Positions 1-5,999 of a stretch of DNA of 7,704 bases are shown here, piece after piece. The notes under the pieces are model-generated. The model was not told the DNA's origin. It did not search any database and saw nothing but the letters and a program-made list of their open reading frames with translations. This stretch comes from Oscillospiraceae bacterium (GTDB lineage Bacteria > Bacillota > Clostridia > Oscillospirales > Oscillospiraceae), in contig JAISFB010000118.1 of the NCBI GenBank assembly GCA_031263805.1, positions 1 to 7,704 of the forward strand, written 5' to 3'. How positions within the stretch are numbered: position 1 is the stretch's first letter; the number at the start of each line of letters is the position of its first letter. The translations under genes and the position numbers were made by a program.

Positions 1-218
1 TCCGCGCGGCGGGGTATGAGCTCGTCAACGCCGATATAACGATAGTTCTGCAAGCGCCGCGGCTCGCAGAATATATTGAGCCGATGAGGCAAAGCGTTGC
101 CGCCGCCCTCGGCTGCGACGCCGGACAGATAAGCGTCAAGGCGACGACGGAGGAGCGCATGGGCTTCACCGGCAGCGGCGAGGGAATTGCCGCGCACGCC
201 GTGGTCCTGCTACAATAA
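1..218 (+). CDS. ispF: 2-C-methyl-D-erythritol 2,4-cyclodiphosphate synthase, C-terminal part
   Basis: This is the 3' end of a gene whose start lies left of the window; 71 residues are visible, read in the frame starting at base 3 and ending at TAA 216-218. IspF converts CDP-methylerythritol 2-phosphate to the cyclic diphosphate with release of CMP, in the cytosolic non-mevalonate (MEP) isoprenoid pathway. The recognisable block is VKATTEERMGFTGSGEG followed by IAAHAVVLL, which matches the family's C-terminal VKATTTEKLGFTGRGEG block that helps bind the CDP moiety. The N-terminal metal ligands (DxH and a later His) are outside the window. Family proteins are about 155-160 residues, so a little under half is seen. 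The Arg usual in GFTGRGEG is Ser here. A bifunctional IspDF fusion cannot be excluded without the upstream sequence. Confidence 0.93.
   Translation, partial: RAAGYELVNADITIVLQAPRLAEYIEPMRQSVAAALGCDAGQISVKATTEERMGFTGSGEGIAAHAVVLLQ
187..216 (+). promoter_or_regulatory. candidate sigma-A promoter for pfp
   Basis: TTGCCG (187-192, 4 of 6 matches to TTGACA) is followed after 18 bases by TACAAT (211-216, 5 of 6 to TATAAT), inside the last codons of ispF. It would start transcription near base 223 and give a leader of about 40 bases before the phosphofructokinase ATG. The match is moderate and the gene could equally be read through from ispF. Confidence 0.3.
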
Positions 219-264
219 GCGGAGCGGAAAATTAAATTACAGATAATGAAAGAAGGTTTTCGCA

Positions 265-1527
265 ATGTCCGAATCTAAAACAGGCGCGTGCGTTTTCGCG
301 CAATCAGGCGGCCCGACGGCGGTGATCAACGCGAGCGCCTACGGCGTCATAAAAACGGCGCTCGACGCCCCGGAAATCACAGGAGTATACGGCGCGGCGA
401 ACGGCATCGTCGGAATATTGAACGACAAGCTGTACGATATGCGCCTCGAGGATCCATACGAGCTGTCCCTGCTGCCGAACACGCCCTCGTCAGAGCTCGG
501 CTCCTGCCGGTACAAGCTGAAAAACGCGGAGGAATCCGACGCGGACTATGTTAAAATATTAGAAGTTTTCAAAAAATACGACGTCCGATTTTTCTTCTAC
601 AACGGCGGCAACGATTCGATGGACACGTGTGCGAAGATCAGCCGGTATTTCGCCGCCGTCGGTTACGACTGCCGCGTGCTCGGCATCCCGAAAACCATAG
701 ATAACGATCTGTGCGGCACGGATCATTCACCCGGCTACGGCTCGGCGGCGAAGTATATCGCGACGTCCGTCGCCGAGATTTATAAGGACAACTGCGTATA
801 CGACACCGGCTCCGTCGCGATAGTAGAGACGATGGGACGGCACGCAGGATGGCTCGCGGGGGCGGCGGCGCTCGCCGGTCTGTCCGGAGCCGCGCCGGAT
901 TTAGTCTATCTTCCGGAAACGCCGTTCGATATGGACCGCTTCATCGGCGATGTGAGCGCGGTTTACGGCGAGAAGAAAAAATGCCTTGTCGCGGTTTCAG
1001 AGGGCGTGCGGTATAAGGACGGCGGCTTTGTGTCGGAGGCGAAGGTTTCGGCGTCGGACGGTTTTATGCACGCGCAGCTCGGCGGGCTCGCCGCGATTTT
1101 GGCGGACGCCGTGAAGCGAAAAACCGGCGCGAAGGTCCGCGCGATAGAGCTCAGCACGCTGCAGCGCTGCGGGGCGCACCTCGCGTCGAAGCGCGATATA
1201 GACGAGGCGTTCGCCGTCGGCGAATTCGCCGTGCGCGCGGCGGTAGGCGGGGAAAGCGGAAAAATGGTAGCCCTCCGCCGCGTCCCGGGCACGGACTATG
1301 TATGCGAATGCGTGACGCAGCCGCTTGAAACCGCGGCGAATAACGAAAAAACGGTGCCGCGCGAATGGATCAACGCCGCCGGGAACAACATAACACAGGA
1401 ATTTATCGATTACGCCCTCCCCCTGATACAGGGCGAGCCGGAGCGCGTAACGGAGCAGGGCCTCCCGCGTTTCGCGCGTCTGAAAAAGCTGCCGCCGAGA
1501 ATATTTCGCATTAAAAGCTTGCCATAA
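265..1527 (+). CDS. pfp: pyrophosphate-dependent 6-phosphofructokinase
   Basis: Phosphorylates fructose 6-phosphate to fructose 1,6-bisphosphate in cytosolic glycolysis; the PPi-type enzyme is reversible. The 420 residues show the phosphofructokinase fold: an N-terminal SGGPTAVINA nucleotide/PPi loop (14-23), GGNDS (114-118), the catalytic loop PKTIDND (142-148, presumed base Asp146) and MGRHAGWLA (190-198). In this family two positions separate ATP from PPi donors: ATP enzymes carry Gly in GGDGS and Gly in GTIDND, whereas PPi enzymes carry Asp and Lys. Here they are Asp117 and Lys143, so PPi use is predicted. Asn116 replaces the Asp that often helps hold Mg. The ATG is fixed by AGAAGG at 251-256, 8 bases upstream. 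It follows ispF by 46 bases; no terminator is visible before murA. Donor choice is an inference from the two residues. Confidence 0.93.
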   Translation: MSESKTGACVFAQSGGPTAVINASAYGVIKTALDAPEITGVYGAANGIVGILNDKLYDMRLEDPYELSLLPNTPSSELGSCRYKLKNAEESDADYVKILEVFKKYDVRFFFYNGGNDSMDTCAKISRYFAAVGYDCRVLGIPKTIDNDLCGTDHSPGYGSAAKYIATSVAEIYKDNCVYDTGSVAIVETMGRHAGWLAGAAALAGLSGAAPDLVYLPETPFDMDRFIGDVSAVYGEKKKCLVAVSEGVRYKDGGFVSEAKVSASDGFMHAQLGGLAAILADAVKRKTGAKVRAIELSTLQRCGAHLASKRDIDEAFAVGEFAVRAAVGGESGKMVALRRVPGTDYVCECVTQPLETAANNEKTVPREWINAAGNNITQEFIDYALPLIQGEPERVTEQGLPRFARLKKLPPRIFRIKSLP

Positions 1528-1547
1528 AGAAAATTTCGTGTTAAAAT
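1519..1547 (+). promoter_or_regulatory. probable sigma-A promoter for murA
   Basis: TTGCCA (1519-1524, 5 of 6 to TTGACA), a spacer of exactly 17 bases, and TAAAAT (1542-1547, 5 of 6 to TATAAT). It straddles the stop codon of the phosphofructokinase gene (TAA 1525-1527) and lies at the start of the only AT-rich stretch in this part of the window. The predicted start near 1554 leaves a leader of about 84 bases before the murA GTG. This is the best promoter match I found in the window and suggests that murA-walJ-phosphohexomutase is a separate transcription unit. Confidence 0.6.
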
Positions 1548-1581
1548 ATTTCAAGTTTATTGCAGAATTATTACAGAACCG

Positions 1582-1613
1582 GGTAATAATAAGGATCACA
1601 GACCTTTACTACC
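1582..1613 (+). other. imperfect leader hairpin upstream of murA
   Basis: GGTAATAATAAGG (1582-1594) can pair imperfectly with CCTTTACTACC (1603-1613) across an 8-base loop, with one mismatch and a small bulge. TTTTACT follows at once (1614-1620). The unit lies in the predicted murA leader, so it could be a weak terminator for upstream transcripts, an attenuator, or chance. CCTTTACTA and CCTTTTACTA also form a near-perfect direct repeat (1603-1621). Folding was done by eye. Confidence 0.22.
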
Positions 1614-1624
1614 TTTTACTAAAT

Positions 1625-1629
1625 GGAGG
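1625..1629 (+). promoter_or_regulatory. ribosome binding site that sets the murA start
   Basis: GGAGG lies 8 bases before an in-frame GTG at 1638. The upstream in-frame ATG at 1623 overlaps this Shine-Dalgarno itself and has no purine-rich site of its own (the preceding bases are pyrimidine-rich), so GTG 1638 is the better start. Confidence 0.75.
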
Positions 1630-1637
1630 ACAGCGCT

Positions 1638-2930
1638 GTGTCAGGCTATATAATCCGCGGAGGAATTCCGCTCAGCGGTTCCGTTACCATCAGCGGCGCG
1701 AAAAACGCCGCGAGCGCCATAATCCCGGCGACGATCATGACGGACGAGCCGTGCCGTATTGAAAACGTCCCCGACGTCGCCGACATCGCCGTGTATCTCA
1801 ATATCCTGCGCCGTATGGGCGCCGAGGTGCGCGACGCCGGCGGCGGCGCCTATGAGATCGATTGCTCCGGCGTCACGACGCACACCGCGACGAGCGACGA
1901 TATGAGAAAGCTGCGCGCGTCGTATTATCTGATCGGCGCGCTGCTCTCGCGCTTTGGCAGGGCGGACGTGGCGATGCCCGGCGGGTGCAATTTCGGCGCT
2001 CCGCGCCAGATTGATCAGCATATTAAGGGACTTACGGCGCTCGGCGCGTCGATAAGCATCAAAAACGGCGTGCTGACCGCGACGACGGACGGGCGGCTTC
2101 ACGGCGCGTCTATATTTATCGACGGAATACCCTCGGTCGGAGCGACGGCGAATATCATGCTCGCCGCCGTCACGGCAAGCGGCACGACCATTATTGAAAA
2201 CGCGGCTCGCGAGCCGCATATCGTGGATTTAGTGACGTTTCTCGGACTTATGGGCGCCGACATTCACGGCGCCGGCACGGACGTCATACGCATACACGGC
2301 GTCGATAAGCTGCACGGCGGGACACACGCGATAATCCCGGATCAAATCGAGGCCGGAACTTATATCGCCGCCGCCGTCGGCACAGGCGGGCGCGTTGAGA
2401 TCAAAAATGTGATACCCAAGCATCTTGAGTGCATTTCCGGAAAGCTGCGCGAGATGGGCGCTTCGATATTCGAGTCGAGCGACACGTCCGTCATAGCCGA
2501 CGGCTCCGGGCGTTTCAGGAATATCGACGTTACGGCGATGCCGTACCCCGGCTTCCCGACGGATATGCAGCCGCAGGCCGCTGTGCTTTTGTGCCTCGCC
2601 GACGGGACAAGCACTGTGACGGACAACGTCTTCGCAACGCGTTTTCAGTATATAGACGAGCTTGTCAAAATGGGCGCGTCGATAAAGGTCACGGGCAGAA
2701 CGGCTATAATCAACGGCGTGCAGTCTCTCACGGGCGCGCCGCTGAAGGCGGGCGATCTGCGCGCCTGCGCGGCGCTCGTCATAGCGGGGCTTTGCGCGCG
2801 CGGGACGACGGAGCTCGAGGGCGTGCGGTATATAGAGCGCGGATACGTTGACGTCGTCGGCAAGCTGCGCGCGCTCGGCGCGGATATCACGAGCGTCGGC
2901 GCCCCGGCGCTGTCGGACATGGCAATATAA
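1638..2930 (+). CDS. murA: UDP-N-acetylglucosamine 1-carboxyvinyltransferase
   Basis: Transfers enolpyruvate from phosphoenolpyruvate to UDP-GlcNAc, the first committed step of peptidoglycan synthesis in the cytosol; fosfomycin targets its active-site Cys. With the GTG start the protein has 430 residues, normal for the family. Visible landmarks are SGAKNAA with Lys22/Asn23, KLRAS with Arg93, MPGGC with catalytic Cys117, FPTDMQ with the presumed base Asp309, and VRYIERGY with Arg401 near the C-terminus. An ATG at 1623 would add five residues but overlaps the ribosome binding site. After Cys117 the loop reads NFGAPRQIDQH, which seems one residue longer than the usual xxGxRPxDxH. A promoter lies just upstream; walJ follows after 3 bases, so co-transcription is likely. 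Whether it is the main MurA or a second paralogue (MurZ-like) cannot be told from one locus. Confidence 0.95.
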   Translation: MSGYIIRGGIPLSGSVTISGAKNAASAIIPATIMTDEPCRIENVPDVADIAVYLNILRRMGAEVRDAGGGAYEIDCSGVTTHTATSDDMRKLRASYYLIGALLSRFGRADVAMPGGCNFGAPRQIDQHIKGLTALGASISIKNGVLTATTDGRLHGASIFIDGIPSVGATANIMLAAVTASGTTIIENAAREPHIVDLVTFLGLMGADIHGAGTDVIRIHGVDKLHGGTHAIIPDQIEAGTYIAAAVGTGGRVEIKNVIPKHLECISGKLREMGASIFESSDTSVIADGSGRFRNIDVTAMPYPGFPTDMQPQAAVLLCLADGTSTVTDNVFATRFQYIDELVKMGASIKVTGRTAIINGVQSLTGAPLKAGDLRACAALVIAGLCARGTTELEGVRYIERGYVDVVGKLRALGADITSVGAPALSDMAI

Positions 2931-2933
2931 GCA

Positions 2934-3716
2934 ATGCGCGTCACGACGCTTGCGAGCTCATCCTCGGGAAATTGTGTGCTGCTTTCAAGCGGGGACGCGC
3001 ATATCCTGATCGACGTCGGCATATCTCTGAGACGTGTGCGTTCCGCTCTGTCTCGCGTCGGTCTCACGCCGGACGATATCGGGGCCGTGCTTGTCACGCA
3101 CTCGCACAGCGACCATATCAACGGTATACCGGCGCTGGCCGAGCGCGTCCGCTCGCGGATATACGCGACGAGCGAAACGCTTGACGTCATAGTTCCCAAT
3201 ATGCCGCCGCGCTCGGAGTTAGAGCTCATCTCGCCCGGAGTAGAGTTTTCCGTGCGGGATATGTCCGTGCGCGCGTTCGCGACGTCCCACGACGCGCCGG
3301 GAAGCGTAGGATACGCGATCGAAGCCGCGGGACGCAAATTCGTTCTCGCGACAGACCTCGGTATCGTCACGCCCGAGGTGCTGAAGGCGGCGCGCGGGGC
3401 GAACGTCGCCGTGATAGAAGCCAATCACGACCGTGAAATGCTGTGGAAGGGCGCTTACCCGTATATGATAAAGCGACGTATAGCCTCGGACGTCGGGCAT
3501 CTGTCGAACGAGGCCGGCGGCGGGCTCGCGTTGAGCTTAGCCGAGGTCGGCGCCGGTACGCTGATACTCGCGCATCTCTCGACCGAGAACAATACCCCGG
3601 AGCTCGCGCTTAGAACCGTCGGTGACGTGCTGTCGAGCGGCGGGGCTTCAGTCGGAAAGGACGTCGGGCTTTACATAGCGCCGCGTGTGGGCGCAGGTGA
3701 TACATATGAGGTTTGA
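2934..3716 (+). CDS. walJ: WalJ/YycJ-family metallo-beta-lactamase-fold hydrolase
   Basis: A 260-residue cytosolic MBL-fold protein resembling WalJ (YycJ), which in Bacillus-type bacteria lies with the walRK cell-wall two-component system and affects coordination of wall synthesis, division and replication; nuclease-like activity has been suggested for the family. Landmarks are an N-terminal SSSSGN (8-13), the metal-binding THSHSDH (His56, His58, Asp60, His61), SHD with His119, ATDLG with Asp141, the family-typical EANHD (162-166), YPYMIKRRIASDVGHLSN (175-192, with His189) and AHLSTENN with His214. All ligands for a two-metal centre appear present. It begins 3 bases after the murA stop with only a weak Shine-Dalgarno, so translational coupling is probable. 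No walRK genes are in the window. The biochemical substrate is unknown from sequence. Confidence 0.88.
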   Translation: MRVTTLASSSSGNCVLLSSGDAHILIDVGISLRRVRSALSRVGLTPDDIGAVLVTHSHSDHINGIPALAERVRSRIYATSETLDVIVPNMPPRSELELISPGVEFSVRDMSVRAFATSHDAPGSVGYAIEAAGRKFVLATDLGIVTPEVLKAARGANVAVIEANHDREMLWKGAYPYMIKRRIASDVGHLSNEAGGGLALSLAEVGAGTLILAHLSTENNTPELALRTVGDVLSSGGASVGKDVGLYIAPRVGAGDTYEV

Positions 3717-3777
3717 CGGCAAAAAATATGACGGGCAATATGACGGAATAAAACGCCGCGGAAAGGTGATGCAATGA
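3706..3777 (+). CDS. possible 23-residue bridging small ORF
   Basis: ATG 3706 to TGA 3775-3777 encodes 23 residues beginning MRFDGKKYDGQYDG and rich in Lys, Arg, Asp and Gly, with no membrane segment or known motif. It has its own Shine-Dalgarno, AGGTGA at 3695-3700, 5 bases upstream. It overlaps the last 11 bases of walJ, and its stop overlaps the ATG of the next gene (ATGA), filling the 57-base gap exactly. That layout fits a coupling peptide that delivers ribosomes to the phosphohexomutase start, or a real microprotein. Against it: no homology can be judged, the ORF is very short, and the downstream gene has its own ribosome binding site. TATGACGG occurs twice inside it, 12 bases apart. 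Confidence 0.3.
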   Translation: MRFDGKKYDGQYDGIKRRGKVMQ

Positions 3778-5849
3778 GCTTTTTCGGATTCTCAAAAAAG
3801 GACGCCGCTATCCCGTGGCCGCGCGGCGAGGACGGCGGGCCCGAGCCGGCGGCTCTGCTGTGCCGCACGGAGGCGCGCGGGTTTGAAACGGAGATCATCG
3901 CCGGAATGCTCCGCTCGTTCGGAGTCCCGGCGATAACGAAAACCTCCGGCGACGGATTTATCGGAGAGCTTTACACGGGCGCGCCGAGCTTCGGCGTCGA
4001 TATCTTCGTCCCCCGAAGCCGCTTAAACGACGCCCGCGCCTTGCTTGAAGCGGACGAATATACCGATGAATATACCGGCGAATATACAGAGAATGTCCCG
4101 CCGGACGGCGGCGCAGCGGCGGAGTATTTTGCGGAATATGAAAGATGGCTCGCCTCCCCCGCGCTGTCGGAGTCCGAGCTGCGCGAGCTGCGCGATATAG
4201 CCGCCGACAGCCGAGAGATCGAGTCCCGTTTTTCGGGCGGCCTGCAATTCGGCACGGCCGGCCTGCGCGGCGTTATGGCGCTTGGGACAAACAGAATGAA
4301 TATCTACACCGTCCGCCTGGCGACGCAGGCGTTTGCGGAGATAATACTCGAAAGGCTCGGCGGCGATAATGAAGTCGCCGTCTGCCGCGACTGCCGTGTA
4401 AACAGCCGGAAATTCGCCGAGGAAGCGTCCTCAGTTCTCGCCGGAAACGGGTTGAGGGTGCGTATTTTTGACGATATGCGCCCGACGCCGGAGCTCAGCT
4501 TCGCGATACGCCGCTACGGCTGCGCGGCGGGAATAAATATCACGGCGAGCCATAACACGAAGGAATACAACGGCTGCAAGGTCTATTGGACGGACGGCGC
4601 GCAGCTCCCGCCCGACGCGGCCCGGGCCGTCGCTGAGCGTATGGAGAAGCTCGACGTTTTCGATTCGATAAAGCGCGCGGACTACGCGGACGCCGCGGCA
4701 AGAGACCTTGTGACTGTGATGGGGCGGGAGACCGACGAGTTGTTTTTGGAAAGCGTTTTAGCGGAAGCCCGGCGCTGCGGCGCGGATACGGATATGAACG
4801 CGCCGGGGCGCGAGCTGCGGATAGCTTACACGCCGTTTCACGGCGCGGGGCGCGTGCTCGTACCGGAAGCGCTCGCGAGGCTCGGCTATAAAAATGTTTT
4901 TACAGTAAACGCCCAGATGACGCCCGACGGGGATTTCCCGACGGTCAGCTCTCCGAATCCGGAAAACCCGGAGAGCTTCGCGCTCGCGCTAAATACGGCC
5001 GAAAGCGCGCGCGCCGATATCATAATAGGCACCGACCCCGATTGCGACAGGGTGGCCGTGCTGGCAAGGCGCGAGGGCGGCTTTGCGCATATGTCGGGAC
5101 ATAAAACGGGCGTGCTGCTGCTCAATTTTATAGCCGGGGGCCTGCGGCGCGCCGGAGCTATGCCGGATAAGCCCGTCGCGCTGAAAAGTATAGTTACGAC
5201 GGATATGGCGCGGCGCGCGGCGGAGGTTCACGGCGTGCGCTGCATAGACACGTTTACCGGCTTTAAGTTTATGGCGGAAATGAAAAATAAGCTCGAAGCC
5301 GAGGGTTCCGGCAGCGTGATATTCTCCTACGAGGAGTCTTACGGCTATATGGCCGGCGATTTCGTGCGGGATAAGGACGCCGTCACAGCCTCGGCGCTCA
5401 TAGCCGAAATGTCCGCGTGGTACTCATCGCGCGGTATGACGCTTTTCGGCGCGCTCGACGAGCTTTATGAAAAACTCGGATATTACGACGAGGCGGCCGT
5501 GAGCCTCGTAATGCCCGGCGCGGACGGGGCGCGTGAGACCTTAAGCCTGATGTCCTCCCTGCGAGAGTATCCGCCGGATAAGCTTTCGGGCGCCCGCGTC
5601 GTTTCGCGGCGCGATTATCTTGCCGGCGCGGAATATAAGGACGGAAACGAGACCGCGCTCGCGCTCTCCGGCTCCGACGTGCTGCGGTTTGATACGGAGG
5701 ACGGCGCCGCGGTGCTTATAAGGCCGTCCGGCACGGAGCCGAAGGTGAAGATATACGTGCTCGCGCGCGGCGCGACGCTGCGCGAATGCGCCGAAATGAA
5801 AGAGACCTACGCCGCCTGGGCGCGCTCGCTGCGCGCTCCCCCTGAATAG
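3774..5849 (+). CDS. pgcA: alpha-phosphohexomutase (PgcA-type phosphoglucomutase) with N-terminal DUF2007-like domain
   Basis: Predicted to interconvert glucose 6-phosphate and glucose 1-phosphate in the cytosol, feeding UDP-glucose, glycogen and envelope polymers. Residues from about 27 to 93 resemble DUF2007, a small putative signal-transducing domain: LLCRTEARGFETEIIAGMLR, then GVPAITK, ending in GVDIFVP and an ARALLEAD helix. Residues 95-106 are a repeat linker (EYTD-EYTG-EYTE). The enzyme core follows from about 116, with QFGTAGLRG (158-166), TASHN carrying the phosphoserine Ser259, metal loop DPDCDR (Asp421, Asp423, Asp425), sugar loop EESYGY (520-525) and phosphate loop RPSGTEP (650-656). 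The core of about 575 residues is full length. EESYGY and TGFKF favour PgcA/PGM2-type enzymes over ManB/GlmM. No in-frame ATG, GTG or TTG lies near the domain junction, so the extension is part of the protein. AAAGGTGA (3762-3769) is the ribosome binding site. The exact sugar is inferred; the DUF2007 call is by resemblance. Confidence 0.9.
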   Translation: MSFFGFSKKDAAIPWPRGEDGGPEPAALLCRTEARGFETEIIAGMLRSFGVPAITKTSGDGFIGELYTGAPSFGVDIFVPRSRLNDARALLEADEYTDEYTGEYTENVPPDGGAAAEYFAEYERWLASPALSESELRELRDIAADSREIESRFSGGLQFGTAGLRGVMALGTNRMNIYTVRLATQAFAEIILERLGGDNEVAVCRDCRVNSRKFAEEASSVLAGNGLRVRIFDDMRPTPELSFAIRRYGCAAGINITASHNTKEYNGCKVYWTDGAQLPPDAARAVAERMEKLDVFDSIKRADYADAAARDLVTVMGRETDELFLESVLAEARRCGADTDMNAPGRELRIAYTPFHGAGRVLVPEALARLGYKNVFTVNAQMTPDGDFPTVSSPNPENPESFALALNTAESARADIIIGTDPDCDRVAVLARREGGFAHMSGHKTGVLLLNFIAGGLRRAGAMPDKPVALKSIVTTDMARRAAEVHGVRCIDTFTGFKFMAEMKNKLEAEGSGSVIFSYEESYGYMAGDFVRDKDAVTASALIAEMSAWYSSRGMTLFGALDELYEKLGYYDEAAVSLVMPGADGARETLSLMSSLREYPPDKLSGARVVSRRDYLAGAEYKDGNETALALSGSDVLRFDTEDGAAVLIRPSGTEPKVKIYVLARGATLRECAEMKETYAAWARSLRAPPE
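4056..4091 (+). repeat. 12-bp tandem repeat, three copies, coding for the interdomain linker
   Basis: GAATATACCGAT (4056-4067), GAATATACCGGC (4068-4079) and GAATATACAGAG (4080-4091) are three consecutive copies sharing GAATATAC at their start. They encode EYTD, EYTG and EYTE between the DUF2007-like domain and the mutase core. The unit is a multiple of three, so copy-number change would keep the frame and only lengthen or shorten the linker. The repeat is AT-richer than its surroundings. Confidence 0.85.
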
Positions 5850-5852
5850 GAC

Positions 5853-5888
5853 CCGCCGCCCCCGCGGACGCGCGCCGGGGGGCGGCGG
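5853..5888 (+). terminator. strong GC hairpin after the phosphohexomutase gene
   Basis: CCGCCGCCCCC (5853-5863) pairs perfectly over 11 bp with GGGGGCGGCGG (5878-5888). The stem can extend by CGG/CCG (5865-5867 with 5875-5877) past one bulged G. It starts 3 bases after the TAG stop. No U-tract follows (ACTATATAAAA), so it is not a textbook intrinsic terminator; it may work as a 3'-end stabiliser or with a termination factor. Confidence 0.5.
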
Positions 5889-5898
5889 ACTATATAAA

Positions 5899-5920
5899 AG
5901 GCGGCGGCGCGCCGCCGCCT
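5899..5920. terminator. 22-bp perfect palindrome, second hairpin of the intergenic region
   Basis: Bases 5899-5920 are a perfect palindrome centred on CGCG (core GGCGGCGG, CGCG, CCGCCGCC flanked by A and T). On the plus strand it is followed by TGTGTAAATAC, a poor U-tract. On the minus strand it is followed by TTTTATATAG, a better one, although the nearest minus-strand gene ends more than 1.3 kb to the right. It probably insulates the phosphohexomutase unit from rpe; a protein-binding site is also possible. Confidence 0.45.
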
Positions 5921-5999
5921 GTGTAAATACTATGCGCACGGCTTGTCAGATGTCAATACAGCGAAAATACAGCCGATCAGGCAGCAGGAGAGCAGATAA

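Noticed and set aside
997..1599. Minus-strand ORF of 200 codons opposite the phosphofructokinase
   Set aside because: Low-complexity Arg/Ala-rich translation with no recognisable family, and no ribosome binding site that I could see; it is explained by the third-position GC bias of the real gene.
1538..1762. Plus-strand ORF of 74 codons running from the murA leader into murA
   Set aside because: Its GTG start overlaps the predicted -10 region of the murA promoter, no Shine-Dalgarno precedes it, and after murA begins it is only an out-of-frame shadow.
2645..3424. Minus-strand ORF of 259 codons opposite the end of murA and most of walJ
   Set aside because: Ser/Thr/Arg-rich composition typical of an antisense shadow in GC-rich DNA; the plus strand in this stretch encodes two clear protein families with intact motifs.
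4092..4150. Possible separate start for the mutase core, splitting the gene in two
   Set aside because: No in-frame ATG, GTG or TTG occurs between the linker and the catalytic core, and no stop codon or frameshift separates the two parts.
5943..5971. Possible rpe promoter: TTGTCA followed after 17 bases by AATACA
   Set aside because: The -35 is good but the -10 matches only 3 of 6; too weak to annotate without transcript data.
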